A DNA stretch of 64,000 nt, from contig JAQFVV010000001.1 in NCBI GenBank assembly GCA_028023455.1, forward strand, positions 19,835,611 to 19,899,610. The letters are read 5' to 3'. Below are positions 24,173 to 36,194 of this stretch, in pieces. The stretch comes from Epiperipatus broadwayi (Eukaryota; Onychophora; Udeonychophora; Euonychophora; Peripatidae). Under the pieces are notes generated by a model that ran no database searches, had not been told where the DNA came from, and worked only from the letters and a program-made list of their open reading frames with translations. How positions within the stretch are numbered: position 1 is the first letter of the stretch; each line of letters begins with the position of its first letter. A program made the position numbers and the translations under genes.

Positions 24173-24214
24173 TCCTCACTGATGATGTCCACAAGCCAGA
24201 AACTAGTCTGGGGA
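24173..24214 (+). ncRNA. Type I hammerhead ribozyme, one stem II mismatch
   Basis: Same motif as at 23656-23697 on the opposite strand: UCCUCA, CUGAUGA, stem II, GAAA, palindromic ACUAGU, C17 and UGGGGA. One base in stem II has changed (U at 24188 instead of G), leaving a U-C mismatch in a 4-bp stem, so it may be weaker. The predicted cut is after 24208. Confidence 0.8.
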
Positions 24215-24897
24215 TATTGGATGAGTAGGCATTAGATAGGGATTTTATGCACAAGCCTTCTGGCATCCATTGATTGATCTGATTGGCACAGGGTGGCACT
24301 ACTCTATGGAGAGAGTTTTGCTTTGTTTAATAAAATGATTGTTGTCTGTTATTTTTCATTTATGATACAATAAATTTTATTATGGAATTTATGTGTTGTA
24401 CATTAAGGTATTTATAATAATTTTTAAAACCTCATTAGTCATCACTAAAAAGATAAAAAATTGTTATATGTTGATAAAAATAAAATATATAATAAAATAT
24501 TTTATTTACTAATGTTTCTGAATCCAGTATAAAATAATAAATAACTGAAATTATTATTTCTCAACTATATACATATATATGTAAACGAAAATACGCTTGA
24601 TAGGTGTTTTTGGTAGGACGCCATCTGTGGACATAAATACAAGCGTTAGCAAGTTTTTTAACTTGCATTTTTGTTTATCATAAATGTACCATTGAGGTCT
24701 TTCTTGCAATGATATAGATTGCAGAGGCTTCTACTATGTGGTGATGCTGAACTGAGATCAGACCCATATAGCTATCTGGTTTGCTATGCTGAGTTTGAAG
24801 ACATTACGTGTCTAAAAAATTCACGCTTGCAAGCTGAATAGAAATTGTTTCATAAACGCTCAGAGTTAGTGTTTAGATCTAGTTTCTTTATTCCTGT

Positions 24898-24941
24898 CTT
24901 TCACTGACGATAGCAAATAGCTTGAAATCATGATCTGAAAG
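24898..24941 (+). ncRNA. Type I hammerhead ribozyme in 408-bp unit 1
   Basis: Stem I strand CUUUCA; core CUGACGA; stem II AGC with loop AAAUA and strand GCU (3 bp, with a U-U opposite at the core end); GAAA; stem III from palindromic AUCAUGAU (three pairs and a 2-base loop); C17; then UGAAAG, which closes stem I over six Watson-Crick pairs. The predicted cut is after 24935. All invariant core bases are present. The U-U at the base of stem II replaces the usual pair and could reduce activity. Confidence 0.8.
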
Positions 24942-25305
24942 TGGAATTATAGTTAGAGATAGTGAATACTAACTACTCTGACGTTTATGTAAACGAAAAT
25001 ACGCTTGATAGGTGTTTTTGGTAGGACGCCATCTGTGGACATAAATACAAGCGTTAGCAAGTTTTTTAACTTGCATTTTTGTTTATCATAAATGTACCTT
25101 TGAGGTCTTTCTTGCAATGATATAGATTGCAGAGGCTTCTACTATGTGGTGATGCTGAACTGAGATCAGACCCATATAGCTATCTGGTTTGCTATGCTGA
25201 GTTTGAAGACATTACGTGTCTAAAAAATTCACGCTTGCAAGCTGAATAGAAATTGTTTCATAAACGCTCAGAGTTAGTGTTTAGATCTAGTTTCTTTATT
25301 CCTGT

Positions 25306-25349
25306 CTTTCACTGACGATAGCAAATAGCTTGAAATCATGATCTGAAAG
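25306..25349 (+). ncRNA. Type I hammerhead ribozyme in 408-bp unit 2
   Basis: Identical to the motif in unit 1, exactly 408 bp downstream. The predicted cut is after 25343. Two cuts would release a 408-nt RNA from a transcript of the array. Confidence 0.8.
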
Positions 25350-25741
25350 TGGAATTATAGTTAGAGATAGTGAATACTAACTACTCTGACGTTTATGTAA
25401 ACGAAAATACGCTTGATAGGTGTTTTTGGTAGGACGCCATCTGTGGACATAAATACAAGCGTTAGCAAGTGTTTTAACTTGCATTTTTGTTTATCATATA
25501 TATATATATATATATTAAGATCTCCTGCAAAAGGTATTTGTCTTTTCTTGCTGATTATATATGCATCAATGCAATAAAGATGTAAATAATCGATATGACA
25601 ATCTTCAATAAAAATTTTAAAATCATATATCAAAAACCATAAATAAAAATATATACATTTCACATAAACTTTTGTTAGTGATATAATTATTCTTATTCTT
25701 CTCCTTTACTTTGTTTACATTTCTTCATACATTCATATAAA

Positions 25742-25966
25742 TTGCTTATAATAACTTCTCACATATACACTTTAAAGCAAAAAAAAAAAAAATTAACAAA
25801 ACTTCTTTATTTTCCTGACAGTTTTGACAATCCAATAGTCTTCATCAGAGCATTCTCAAATTTCCTCTACCTTTTAAATCAGTTATTTAAAAGTAGAGGA
25901 AATTTGAGAATGCTTTGATGAAGACTTCTGGATAGTCAAAACTGTCAGAAGTAATTATAAGCAATA
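25742..25966. repeat. Inverted repeat with decayed hammerhead-like cores
   Basis: Main arms 25815-25875 and 25888-25948 are near-complementary around a short centre. A further outer match (gcttataataacttct on the left, its complement at about 25948-25964) is separated on the left by 56 extra bases. The left arm on the minus strand contains CUGAUGA, a GAC/GUC stem and AAAAC in place of GAAAC. The right arm contains UUGAUGA, GACU/AGUC and AAAAC. It is probably a third family of PLE or retrozyme ends. Confidence 0.6.
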
Positions 25967-26820
25967 TTAGTGAGACAACTCACATGAGCAATATGTTTTG
26001 TAGGGCTTCATTGAATTATAAAAAAAAGTCAATTAAATGATTAAATCACTGAGGAGTCAATCTAAAATATTTTACTAGACTTTCTATCTAATTTCTTATA
26101 TCTTAATGAAAAAAATGGCATATTTTACTTTTTTAAACTCATTTCTGCTTAATTTTATAGAAAACTTTTTTTCTACTCATACACGAAAATTTAACTAATG
26201 AAAATTGTGTAAAAACTACTCATTCACTCAGTCTAGCAACTTTATATGATATAAAATATCTGGATATATCAAAATAGTGGCACTTAATAGATTACATTAT
26301 AATTAAAAACCAGAATGGAAAAAAATGTATATAGAAAGGATGATCACTAACAAATTAGATTATTTTAAAAACATAATGGTATGAAATTTGATTTCTATTT
26401 TTTAAAACTATATACAATTCAACAATTATTAACATTAAAATTGCCAATTTCAATTTTAAGAATCACAGATTTTTTTTTTTAGATTTTTTTGTTAATAAGA
26501 TTCTTAAGAAATGTTTTTTGTTTTTTTTTTAATAAGATCTATCCTTACATTTATTAAAAAGAGGAATTGTGCTCAATTTTATAATAATCATTTTATTATT
26601 ATTGATTTGATTAAAAGGATACATTTTCCAATTGCAAATAATAAATTAAATACATAATTTTATAAACATTACAAGCAATAATAGGAAAGATTTTTAGTCA
26701 AAAGTTCACCAACTAACAAAAAGACAAAAAAAGAAAAGTGTATTAAATCTGCAAAGAAGATGCCATCATCTACAAACCATGGTAACTTGAGATATTTTAT
26801 GTGCCACTAAGAGAAATACA
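25967..26820. other. AT-rich DNA without recognised genes
   Basis: Nothing supportable apart from T runs near 26468-26480 and 26519-26530. Confidence 0.5.
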
Positions 26821-27310
26821 TGGGCCCAAAGATATCATAATCCTAAAAGAGGTAGAACAGATTGCAATAATGATCATAGAATATCAATGTTAATCACTAC
26901 AGAAAATTATGGACTTTTCTAAGTATCTTACTTCTAATCATAAATAAATTGTTATTAGATATTCACTATGGTTTTAGAGATTTAATAAGCACCATAAACA
27001 TGTTTTTCATTTTTGTTGTTAGACAAACACAAAAGAAAAAAAGGCAATTAAACATTGCTTCATTGACTTGGTCAAGATATTTTCACACTTTAGTGGGGAT
27101 AATTGAATTTAACTTTAACTGATTATATATCAAAATTTATTCATATTACACAGTTTATGCATTCGATACTAAAAATAAGAAAAACTGCTATAACTGATGG
27201 TTAAAATTTCTGAGGTAACTGGATGATATTAAACAAAGCAGTAGCTCCAATTTTGCTTTCCATATTAAAAACAGTTATCTTTGAAATACATTCTAAATGA
27301 TTTCATAAAA
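26821..27310 (+). pseudogene. Dead LINE reverse transcriptase fragment
   Basis: Plus-strand translation, in changing frames, follows the order of a non-LTR RT. GRTDCNNDHRISML (26851-26892) fits the usual RADCxNYRGISLL motif. GFRDLISTINM (about 26970) fits GFRxxRSTxDM. HCFIDLVKIF (27053-27082) fits motif A, with its Asp at 27065-27067. NKAVAPILLSIL (about 27232-27267) fits motif B. Stops and shifts are frequent. The motif style differs from the RTE copies, so this is another LINE clade. Confidence 0.6.
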
Positions 27311-30300
27311 CAACCATAAAAATGATATAACATTGAAGGTTGAGATTTTAAAATGAACCTATTAATTTCAATTTTTTAATTCAATATTTAAACTATACAG
27401 ATGATTGTGTTAAATGTTTCATTTCAAAAACAAGTTTTAGTAAATCAAAAACAGGGAAGATAATTTTTTTGTTGTTGTTATCAATTTTATCAACTTGAAA
27501 ACTTTATCTTAACTCTTATATTAAACTTTAATGGCTGTTTCATTAAGCAAAATAAAAAAAACTTATAAGTTGATAGGTTGTATTGCAAAAAAAAAAAAAC
27601 TACAGCAATGTATAATAAAATTATGAAACAGAACATATAAATAATCTTCATCCAGTGATTATTTTTTGAAACTTTAAACATAAAGATCATTATTTCTTGA
27701 TTAAAATTGCTTACATGTGATTACTTTATTTTGGATATTATAATCAGAGTTAGGATCACCTTTGTTTTTAAGCCAAGAAAGTTAAGATTTTCAAAACAAT
27801 GAAAATTTTTAAAATGTTTAATTTGGTATATTTAATCAATAGCTTTATTATTATTGTTAAATATATTTTTTTATCTTCAAATTACATACTGATTTTAATT
27901 ATAATGGTAACATATATAATATTTAGTTTGGATTACATAATAGATTTTGGATGTTCACAAATAATATCATATTTAATAAATATGATTCTTTAAAGATTAT
28001 ATTAATCAATTCCTATTGCACATTATCTGAGTAATATCCTATTATTAACAATATAATTTTTGAATAAATCTTGTTTATATATCTCTTGGACCTTAGATAT
28101 GCAATATGTGTTGAGTAATCTTAACTTTTTAAATACCTTTTTGGCATACTTTTAAGTCTCAAATATTTTTTTCTGGGAATGCTCTATATTGATTGTATAT
28201 TTTGACATAAAAAATTTTTTCTTCATTTGTACTATACATTTTTTATAATTTCATTAAAATATAAATTCAAAAATTGAAAGTCTGAAAACTCAAATAAAAA
28301 AGCTAAATAGTTAGAAATAATGAACATGATAAAAATGTTTAAATTTTTAAGTTAACAAAAAAATAATCGAATAAAAAATATTTTTCCTCTCTAAAAAATC
28401 TGTATATTTAAGATAATTTTTAAAGCATTAGTTCAAATAATGAAAACATTCATTGAAATTTAATTTCAAAATATTACACAAAAATAAACTTTATTGACAA
28501 TAAATATTTCCTGCTTGACATTATTTAAATTTTTACTTGATTAATTTTCTGCTAAGGAGTTAATGTATTCAAATAAAATCTAAATGTAAACATCATATAT
28601 TGAATAAAAAACAATTATTTAATAATTTTCAAAAAAATAATAAAAAGAAATGTAGATTAACTGTAATCTTATTCTCCTGTTTATTATAACATAAACAAAA
28701 GTCTATGTTGCACAACCTCTACTTAGAAAAAATATTCTTTTTATAACCTCTGTCTTTTTATTATTAATAGCTATTGACTTCTAAGTGGTTTAAATAAAAT
28801 TGAAATCTTACTGCTAGGAATAGTTAAATTTATACAAAGGCATGTTTTAAATTAAAGTTTGTATTGTCATCTGATGGAAATATATTCCTGCAATAGATAT
28901 ATTGTTATCACTTGTTTATGACTATTAAGTGAAAATATATTAAAGAACTAAGCATCTTGACATAACTATAGGAAGTTCCATAATTACATAATGTATTTGA
29001 TGGGTAACATCATGCATAAGAAAACATAAAGATTATGTTATGCTAAAATATCTCTGATTATAATTATCACATTAAAACAATATAGAATATCAGAATATGG
29101 GTAAACTATACTAATTACATATAAAAGTATAAAAAAGTACTGAAAATTTTATAAATCAACATTATCATCTTTTTTAGAATTGTATATTAGAAATAATAAA
29201 AATCAATTAAATAAATAATAATTCTTTTCTATGTGTGTTTTCAAATTTCAATATAAACTGCACATAGAAATTTTATTTTAACAATTATATACACTAAGAT
29301 AACATAATAATTATCCAATCATATGCAACTTAAAATTAATATATACCACTAAATAAAATTAGTAGTGGTTTTATTGAGCTATCATCACAATTACATGTTA
29401 TTAACACTATTGATATAGAAATTTCAACCATGTTCATCAAGCTGACTTTCCAGTATCAACTCATTATCTTCAATTATGATCATTTCAATTAATTATTAGC
29501 ACTATAAAAATGAAATGTAGTTTCTAGAATAGAAGGATTATGGAAATGCTTAGATTAGAGAAGGGATTTTAAAATAACATTTAAAAATCTATTACTGAGT
29601 CTCTATTTTATAATCTTTATGCATATAAAAGTATAATATGTAAAAAATGCGAAATAATTATATGAAAAAGTCTATAACTCATTATGGAAATCTATACAGA
29701 GAATGATGAAAGAAAGATATGGATGAATAAAATTTTACTATTTAGCTCTTGATAAAATTTACTCACCATTAATGAAAAGTAATTTTATTCCAATACATTA
29801 ATAAGACTGTTATAAATAATGCATTTGTCTTATTATTATGTATGCTTTGTAAATGCATGTATGTGTTAAAGGCTATAAATGAATTTTAAAGCTTTTGATA
29901 AAACATATGTCAGAAATATACTACTGCTAAATAACATGATTTCAGTTTGCAATGCTAGTTTTCAATTATTTTGTTAACCTGTTTACATCATAGATTATAT
30001 TTATTTAAATATATATCTAAAATACTGTTAAAACATTCAGTATCAATTATGAGTTTCTAAAAATAGGTTGCCTTGACAACAGGTTGAGATTGCTAATTGT
30101 TATTGATATGGGGATTGTCTAAGTTTTCATTGATTTTAATGATTATATATATATTGCTCCAAGTATAATTTAATTTATTTAAAACATAATATACATGTTT
30201 TTATATCAAAATGTGTGTAATCATCATTATTTTTTCTGATAAAAAGATAATATAGTAAAACAACATTATTTTTATCAAAGTTAACAGATTTTATAGCTAT

Positions 30301-31949
30301 GTGCCTATGCACAGAAATGTTTGAATTTAACTTTAAAAAATGTAATATACATGACAATGTATTACTTATCACAGAAAAGGCAGTTACATGATGACTTGCT
30401 ATAAAGTAACATATATATGATTAAAATGTCTACTTAAACATTCATTTATTCGTGTATAATCATGTATTTTTAAAATTGACAACATGTTTAATGTTAAATG
30501 TGTGTATGCTAAATTTCTTATCTGAATGCAGATTATGGTATCTAAGCAATAAAATAATACAACCAAGCAATAAAAATGGATCATTATATAATAGATCTAC
30601 AATGCTTCCTACCTTATTATTACATAATGCCCAAAACAAAAACAATTTATCATGCAACATGAGTAAAGATAATTTAAATAATAATATTACTTTGATATTT
30701 TGGAAACAATTCATATTAGGACAATAATTTGAATTATATCTAAATAATAATTATTTCATTTACTACTAAATTTCAAAATTAAATTAAAATAAAAAAAATC
30801 AGAAATCTTCATAAACAAATTAACTTATGCCATTTTGTTCCGTTTACAAATCAACAGAAAAACGATATGTTGCATGAGTTAATTTAAATTGTTTTTCAGC
30901 AAAATAAATTTATTATTCATCAAAAACAACATTTCAGATTTAAATTTTAAAATTATATTATTCATACACGCACACACATTTGAACAACCCAGATTTAGCC
31001 TTAGATATTACATCTTCAATTGAAAAAACTCAGTTTATAAATATAAATGTAAAACATTATCAAATATTTGGAATTTTTATATAAAAAAATCCATTATCTA
31101 AATTTACAAACAAAATTTATTATTATAATAATTTAATTAGAATTATTCTCACTATAGGTTCATAATTAATAATATGAGTGATAGCTATATGTAATAATTT
31201 TCATCTATATATTATAATTTTCATTCTAATTTTGAAATATAAATAAAATTTCATCATATAATTTTAACAATAATTTTAAAAAAATAACTGCATTTCTTAT
31301 CTTCTATCTTGCAATGCTTTCTTGTATTTGTTTTATTTATGTTTTTAAGTCTCACTCCTAATATCTCTATTTGAAAGTTGTAATTTTGAAAAATGTTGAT
31401 GGCAATTGGTATGAATTGCATCAAAAGCAAAACACTATTTAAATCTGCATAGAAGAAAGTATTTATCAACTACTTTTGATTGCTACTCAAAATGCGTATG
31501 AAAGTTAAGAATACAATTAACAAGATCACCAGGAATCACATACAATTTGATGGTAGTTAATGGTTAGTGTTCCTATTATTTAATAAGTTTCTATTTAATT
31601 TTTTTTATTGATTTAATCTCAAAACGTATGGCTTATCTATGACTCAAAATTAAACAATTATAACCTAGATAACTATTGTGTCATTAAAAAATTTGAAACA
31701 CTTAATATTTTGAATTTCAAATCTCCAGCTCATTTAAAATACAAAATTGTACAAATTAATATATTATGCTTGTAGACAGAATTTTTTAAGTCATGGGAAT
31801 AATAGAAATGTATTAGTATTGTCTCAAAAGAATACAACATTAGTGGTTACATAATAAATTAACTGACTACAAGTTGATTACAAATTTTAACATGTACATT
31901 GTTATTATTGATAGAGTTCTTTCTGGATTTACATGAGCTTAAAACATAA
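27311..31949. other. AT-rich DNA without recognised genes
   Basis: About 4.6 kb with no supported gene, RNA or clear repeat. The short reading frames between 27.5 and 31.5 kb are low in complexity, rich in Ile, Phe, Tyr and Asn, and look like chance products of AT-rich DNA. Confidence 0.5.
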
Positions 31950-33785
31950 TTCTTGTCTACATATAATATGCTGGATTGTCCATTATGTATAACTTTGCTG
32001 TTTGTCTGATCAGGGACCAAGTAGCTGCATAAAAATCCGGGCTGGTGATCTGCTTGTCTCTAACTTGAATTTTAATTAATTTATTCTCAAATGTGGCTGG
32101 ATGCCTTCTGGGGTTATTACCCAATACGAATGCATACCTAGTGCACCGAAGTGCATATAAGACAAACGTTGAGGCCCTTATGGCTGGTACAGACCTGCCT
32201 TTGTAAGTTGATATAATTTGCATCATTGTAGTGTTTTGTTTTCTATATTTCCCCAGCAGAATGCATCTAGTCTGCTCCATGGCCTTGCAGTTGAAAATTA
32301 TATGCTATAAAGTCTCCTCAGCCACATGGCAAAGGCCACAGAAAGGATCAACTAACCTGTACATTCTTCTGTGATGTAAAAAATATTTAGTAGGTAAAGC
32401 ATTCAAATTCATTTTGATTATAAAATTTAGGAACTTAGGTTCTAGTTGCCATCTTTTATATTGCTTGATCAAATATTTGTTTCTGATTTCTAGTATTGAT
32501 GGGATCTCCTCATTGTGATTATTTTGATGTATAAACTTATATATTTCCCAATATTTATACTTTTATTCAAATTGATCCGGGATTGTTCTTTCTCTCCTGC
32601 ATTGGTAGATGATGATTGCCAAAAAACAATCTTGTGGAGGAGGCCTATCTGTAGGTGTTATCTGCTCTACGTGTCTTAATTTAGGAAATTGAGTGAGTAT
32701 ACCAATTATAGCATTCATTGTTTTGAATGTTTGAAATGTTTGTAAGCTATGCAACCCCAGTCCATTTGCTGTAAGAGGGTGATTGAGTTTTGCTATTGAA
32801 ATTGCCACCGTCTTTTTTCCCCCAGATGAGCTTGCAACATATGGAATTAATGCATGCCATAATTTTTTTTGAAAATTCAACTACAGGCATATAATATGTT
32901 ATCTTGGTTATTATAAGCTTGTTAATCAGTTGTACCTTTGCATATATGGACAAATATGCCTTTGAGAGTGATTCAGCTATGCTTTTGACTTCTTCTTTGA
33001 GCTTGGCTTGGATCTGACATCTCATTCCAGTGACTCCTAAAAAAAGGAAAGCCTAAAAATGGAGTAGGTTTTGCTTGATACATTAGCCCACGTGGCCCTC
33101 CAGTGAGTAGCATCCAGGCTGCAGTCTTTTCTAAGTTTATTCTCATTTCATATTGTTTTGAGAATTGTTCAAGCACTGCTTGAAGCTGTGGTATTTGCTT
33201 CTTGGATGTCAAGTAAACTGTGATATCATCCATGTATGTGAGACATGCAATCTTCAATGTTGTACCAGGTGTTTGAACTCCAATGAATGTGCTATTGACT
33301 TTTCAATAAGTGAATTGATATAATAAATAAACATTAATGCACACAGAGGAGACTCCTGGGATAGTGATTGTGTTGGGATGAATGAGGGTGAATTTCTGCC
33401 ATTCATAGTAACATAAAGTTCTCTGCTCAGTATCAAGTTTGCAGTCAAATATAGCAGAGCTTTGGGTATTTTAGTCTGCTTGAGCATATCCAGTAGCACA
33501 GGGTTTCTCACTTAATTGAAAGCTGAAGCAATATCTATCTGCATCACCACTGTACTGTATTTCTTCCTCACCCTAGTGGCTACCATCATGGTCCTGAATA
33601 ACAATGCTGCTTGCAATGTTGATGATGTCTTCTTCGCAAATTGTGATTGACTGATGGTTGGTAAAATATAGGGCTCAATCTTATCTTTTTTTAATCTTTT
33701 CCAATATTTTAATAGGAAGTGGCCCCATAGATATTGATCTAAGCTCATTTGGCATTGGTATGCCTTTCTTTTTTTATTATATGGC
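31950..33785 (-). mobile_element. Dead L1/Tx1-like LINE, 3' portion
   Basis: Minus-strand pieces follow the order of a LINE RT. SQFAKKTSSTLQAALLFRTM and VVMQIDIASAFN (motif A, about 33512-33670) come first. SLSQESPLCALMF (motif B) lies in 33254-33511. YMDDITVYL (motif C, Asp pair near 33225) and MRINLEKTAA lie in 32973-33257. The thumb phrase SKAYLSIYAKVQLINKLIITK and then IWGKK lie in 32747-33025. A zinc motif DPFCGLCHVAEETL then HIIFNC (about 32285-32345) follows, and a C-terminal tail ends at 31957. Pieces occupy several frames with stops, so it is dead. The endonuclease half is missing: the element is 5' truncated at a trinucleotide array. The thumb and zinc motif suggest the L1/Tx1 group, but this is not certain. 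Confidence 0.82.
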
Positions 33786-33787
33786 AC

Positions 33788-33807
33788 TGCTGCTGCTACT
33801 GCTACTG

Positions 33808-33885
<78 letters not shown>

Positions 33886-33909
33886 TTATTATTATTATTA
33901 TTATTATTA

Positions 33910-33983
<74 letters not shown>
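33788..33983. repeat. Compound (CTA)n(TTA)n microsatellite
   Basis: About 196 bp of GCT/CTA units passing into TTA units. Long poly-Val/Ile, poly-Leu, poly-Tyr and poly-Asn frames through it are artefacts. It marks the 5' truncation point of the LINE at 31.95-33.79 kb. Confidence 0.95.
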
Positions 33984-33989
33984 GAAAAA

Positions 33990-36190
33990 GCGCATTTAGC
34001 ATCCAATGTACTTCAATTTCACATGTGAAAACAACAAAAAATTATTTTAATAAAAATCAATATATATTATCTTATACCTGAATAATACTTGATAAATTTT
34101 ACTATATTTTTGTCATTCTTTACTAAATCCCCACCCCCTTTCCATACATAATTTAAATGGCAATGTTTTTAAATAATGGTGATATAATATTAATTTCATT
34201 TACTTATAATCTTTATTGATTTATGCAAATATCATACAGTTAATATAATTATTAATATTTGGTCATATCATTTTTTTACAGAAATTCATTTAAATCAGAC
34301 AAACAATTTAAAAACATCAATCAAGTCACAACAATCAGAAATTGTTACAAAATATATTACATTAAATTTTTAATTAGTACTTATCTATGCATATTTTGTC
34401 TTTAATTATACTTTTATTGTTAAAAATATAATTGTTTAAATATCTCTGTCTAGATGGAAACACTGATTTCAAAGAATCATCTGAAGTTAATATTTCTTTA
34501 TGTTTCCAAACACACAATTTTTAGTTACCATAATGAAATTAAAAAAAGTGCTTCATATATGTTCCTATAAAATAATTCCTTAATCTTCATTATAACATCA
34601 ACATTCATCAATATATTAGTCAGATCAGTATAAATCTGTATTCAGGCATAAAATCAAAATAATACTTCTATTTAATCTAGTGATCTCTTGTGTGATTTGC
34701 TTTTTTAAAAATAAAATGAAAATATTCACTTATACATGATTAAAAAGAATAATAAAGTTTCCATATCAAAAAGCAATGTAAAATGTAGAATTTTGAAATA
34801 ATAAAAATATAATGACAAAATAATTTGTTGACACATAAATTATTTATTTCTTTAACTTATTACAGGTTCAATTCCTCCCATTCTTATTTAAAAGATGTTA
34901 CTGACATATTCAGCCATATTTGCAATATATGTTAATAATATTTACATTATTTATTACAAATATAAGTTCAAAACAAAATGCAATCTAAAAAATAAAATTT
35001 AAACTTTTTAAAATAAAATTAAGTAATAAACTGAATATGTAACAATATATCATATTGATATCCTTGCCTATTCACAAAAAATATTGAACAAAAAATTTCT
35101 TATATAAAATCCATTTGTAAAATAAAAATGAAATTTAGTTTGAGACATTATAAAAAAATTAAAATATATTTTAAAATTCTAAATTACACTTAGTATTATT
35201 AAAATTTCACATACCTATTAGTCAGTAAAAATAATTATAATTTATTGTAACTATGGTTTTTATTATTTTTCTTTTTAAAAACAAACAATTTCAAATAAAA
35301 TATAATTTTAATTATGTCCCTTTTTGGTTTACAATAACTATTTTATCAATATGTTGCAAAATAGTTTTAAATATATAAAAGTTTCTGAAAATTATATTTT
35401 TTCTTTCCAAATTACTAAAGAAACAGCAAGCTCAAAAAGCATGCAGCTAAAGAATCTACCAATTGGTCAAGTTGTGACTTACTTTCTAATATGTTCTAAC
35501 TAATCAAATCACAGTCAGCATCTTTTGAGTTGGGAAATTTGCGTAAATTCTATAGGATATTGAGGTCTTCAGATTTTTTAACTAATAATTTCAGTTTCAA
35601 TTTCTAATAAAAAAACATGCAAAAGACAAACATTATTGATAACTGCAAAGTAGTAAAGAAAACCCTGAAACAATAGCAGTACCATCATAACATGCCAAAA
35701 TATCTCTAAATTAGTAGCAACATCATAAATGGCTGGTGGTGCATCTAAAAATCATAAATGGCTGGTGGATCATCTAAAAATCATAAATGGCTGGTGGTGC
35801 ATCTAAAATTAATTAAATGATGAACAGATAAACAAACAAATGATTTATTTATCTACATATAAATGAATTAGAAAAATTTTGAAATGGTAAAGATATATAA
35901 GCAATATCATTTAGCAAAATTAAAGCAATCTGCTTAATTACAACTAAGCCATTTTTTCTAATATAATTTTAAAATGTTATGAAATAACAATGATAAAGAA
36001 ATATATTACAGCCAAATAAAATGTGAATGCCTGAATGAATTTTATTTATAAATTATTTACACTTTTATAAATAAATAACATGCTTATTTTCCTCATCATA
36101 TAATCATTTACATGAAAAAATATCTAAACTATTTTTTTTTTAAATACATAAATATGTTATTACTTAAATAGTCATAAAAAGTTCAAGTAC
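33990..36190. other. AT-rich DNA with one short minisatellite
   Basis: No gene was found. A 29-bp repeat of three units sits at 35722-35808. Confidence 0.5.
35722..35808 (+). repeat. Minisatellite, 29 bp x 3
   Basis: Units start at 35722, 35751 and 35780, each with the core ggctggtgg. The second unit differs by one or two bases. It is GC-richer than the surroundings. Confidence 0.9.
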
Positions 36191-36194
36191 ATAC

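Larger units (their letters stand above)
23488..24330. mobile_element. Insertion of head-to-head 455-bp hammerhead repeat units
   Basis: A 13-bp direct repeat, taaaatgattgtt, flanks the block (23475-23487 and 24331-24343), so it entered as one insertion. Inside, a minus-oriented partial unit (23488-about 23820) and a plus-oriented unit (about 23822-24330) are joined head to head. The plus part contains one whole 455-bp unit plus about 52 bp of the next, seen because ctgattggcac starts both at 23824 and at 24279. The minus part also runs past a unit end into the next. Each unit carries one hammerhead motif and no protein. This is the layout expected of the LTR-like ends of Penelope-like elements, or of a non-autonomous retrozyme. 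Copies differ by several percent. Confidence 0.85.
24581..25497 (+). repeat. 408-bp tandem array with hammerheads (retrozyme-like)
   Basis: Units begin at 24581, 24989 and 25397, marked by gtaaacgaaaatacgcttg, with an exact period of 408 bp. Two units are complete and almost identical and a third is cut off after about 100 bp. Each full unit holds one hammerhead (24898-24941 and 25306-25349). There is no protein. Both ends of the array touch TA repeats (24568-24580 and 25495-25515). Unit size, tandem order and one ribozyme per unit match animal retrozymes, whose RNA is cut to monomers and circularised. Blocks such as cagacccatat and agatctag are shared with the 455-bp family next door, so the two are probably distant relatives. 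Confidence 0.85.

Noticed and set aside
24981-25003. Second hammerhead-like reading at the unit junction of the 408-bp array (CTGACG then a TTTATGTAAA hairpin then CGAAA)
   Set aside because: The invariant A9 is missing and the hairpin is a simple palindrome. The complete motif at 24898-24941 explains the unit better.
33512-34006. 164-codon frame with poly-Ile and poly-Val, plus its mirrored poly-Leu, poly-Tyr, poly-Asn and poly-Ser frames
   Set aside because: Nearly all of the frame is the trinucleotide array. Only its last part is real LINE RT, and that is annotated within the element.
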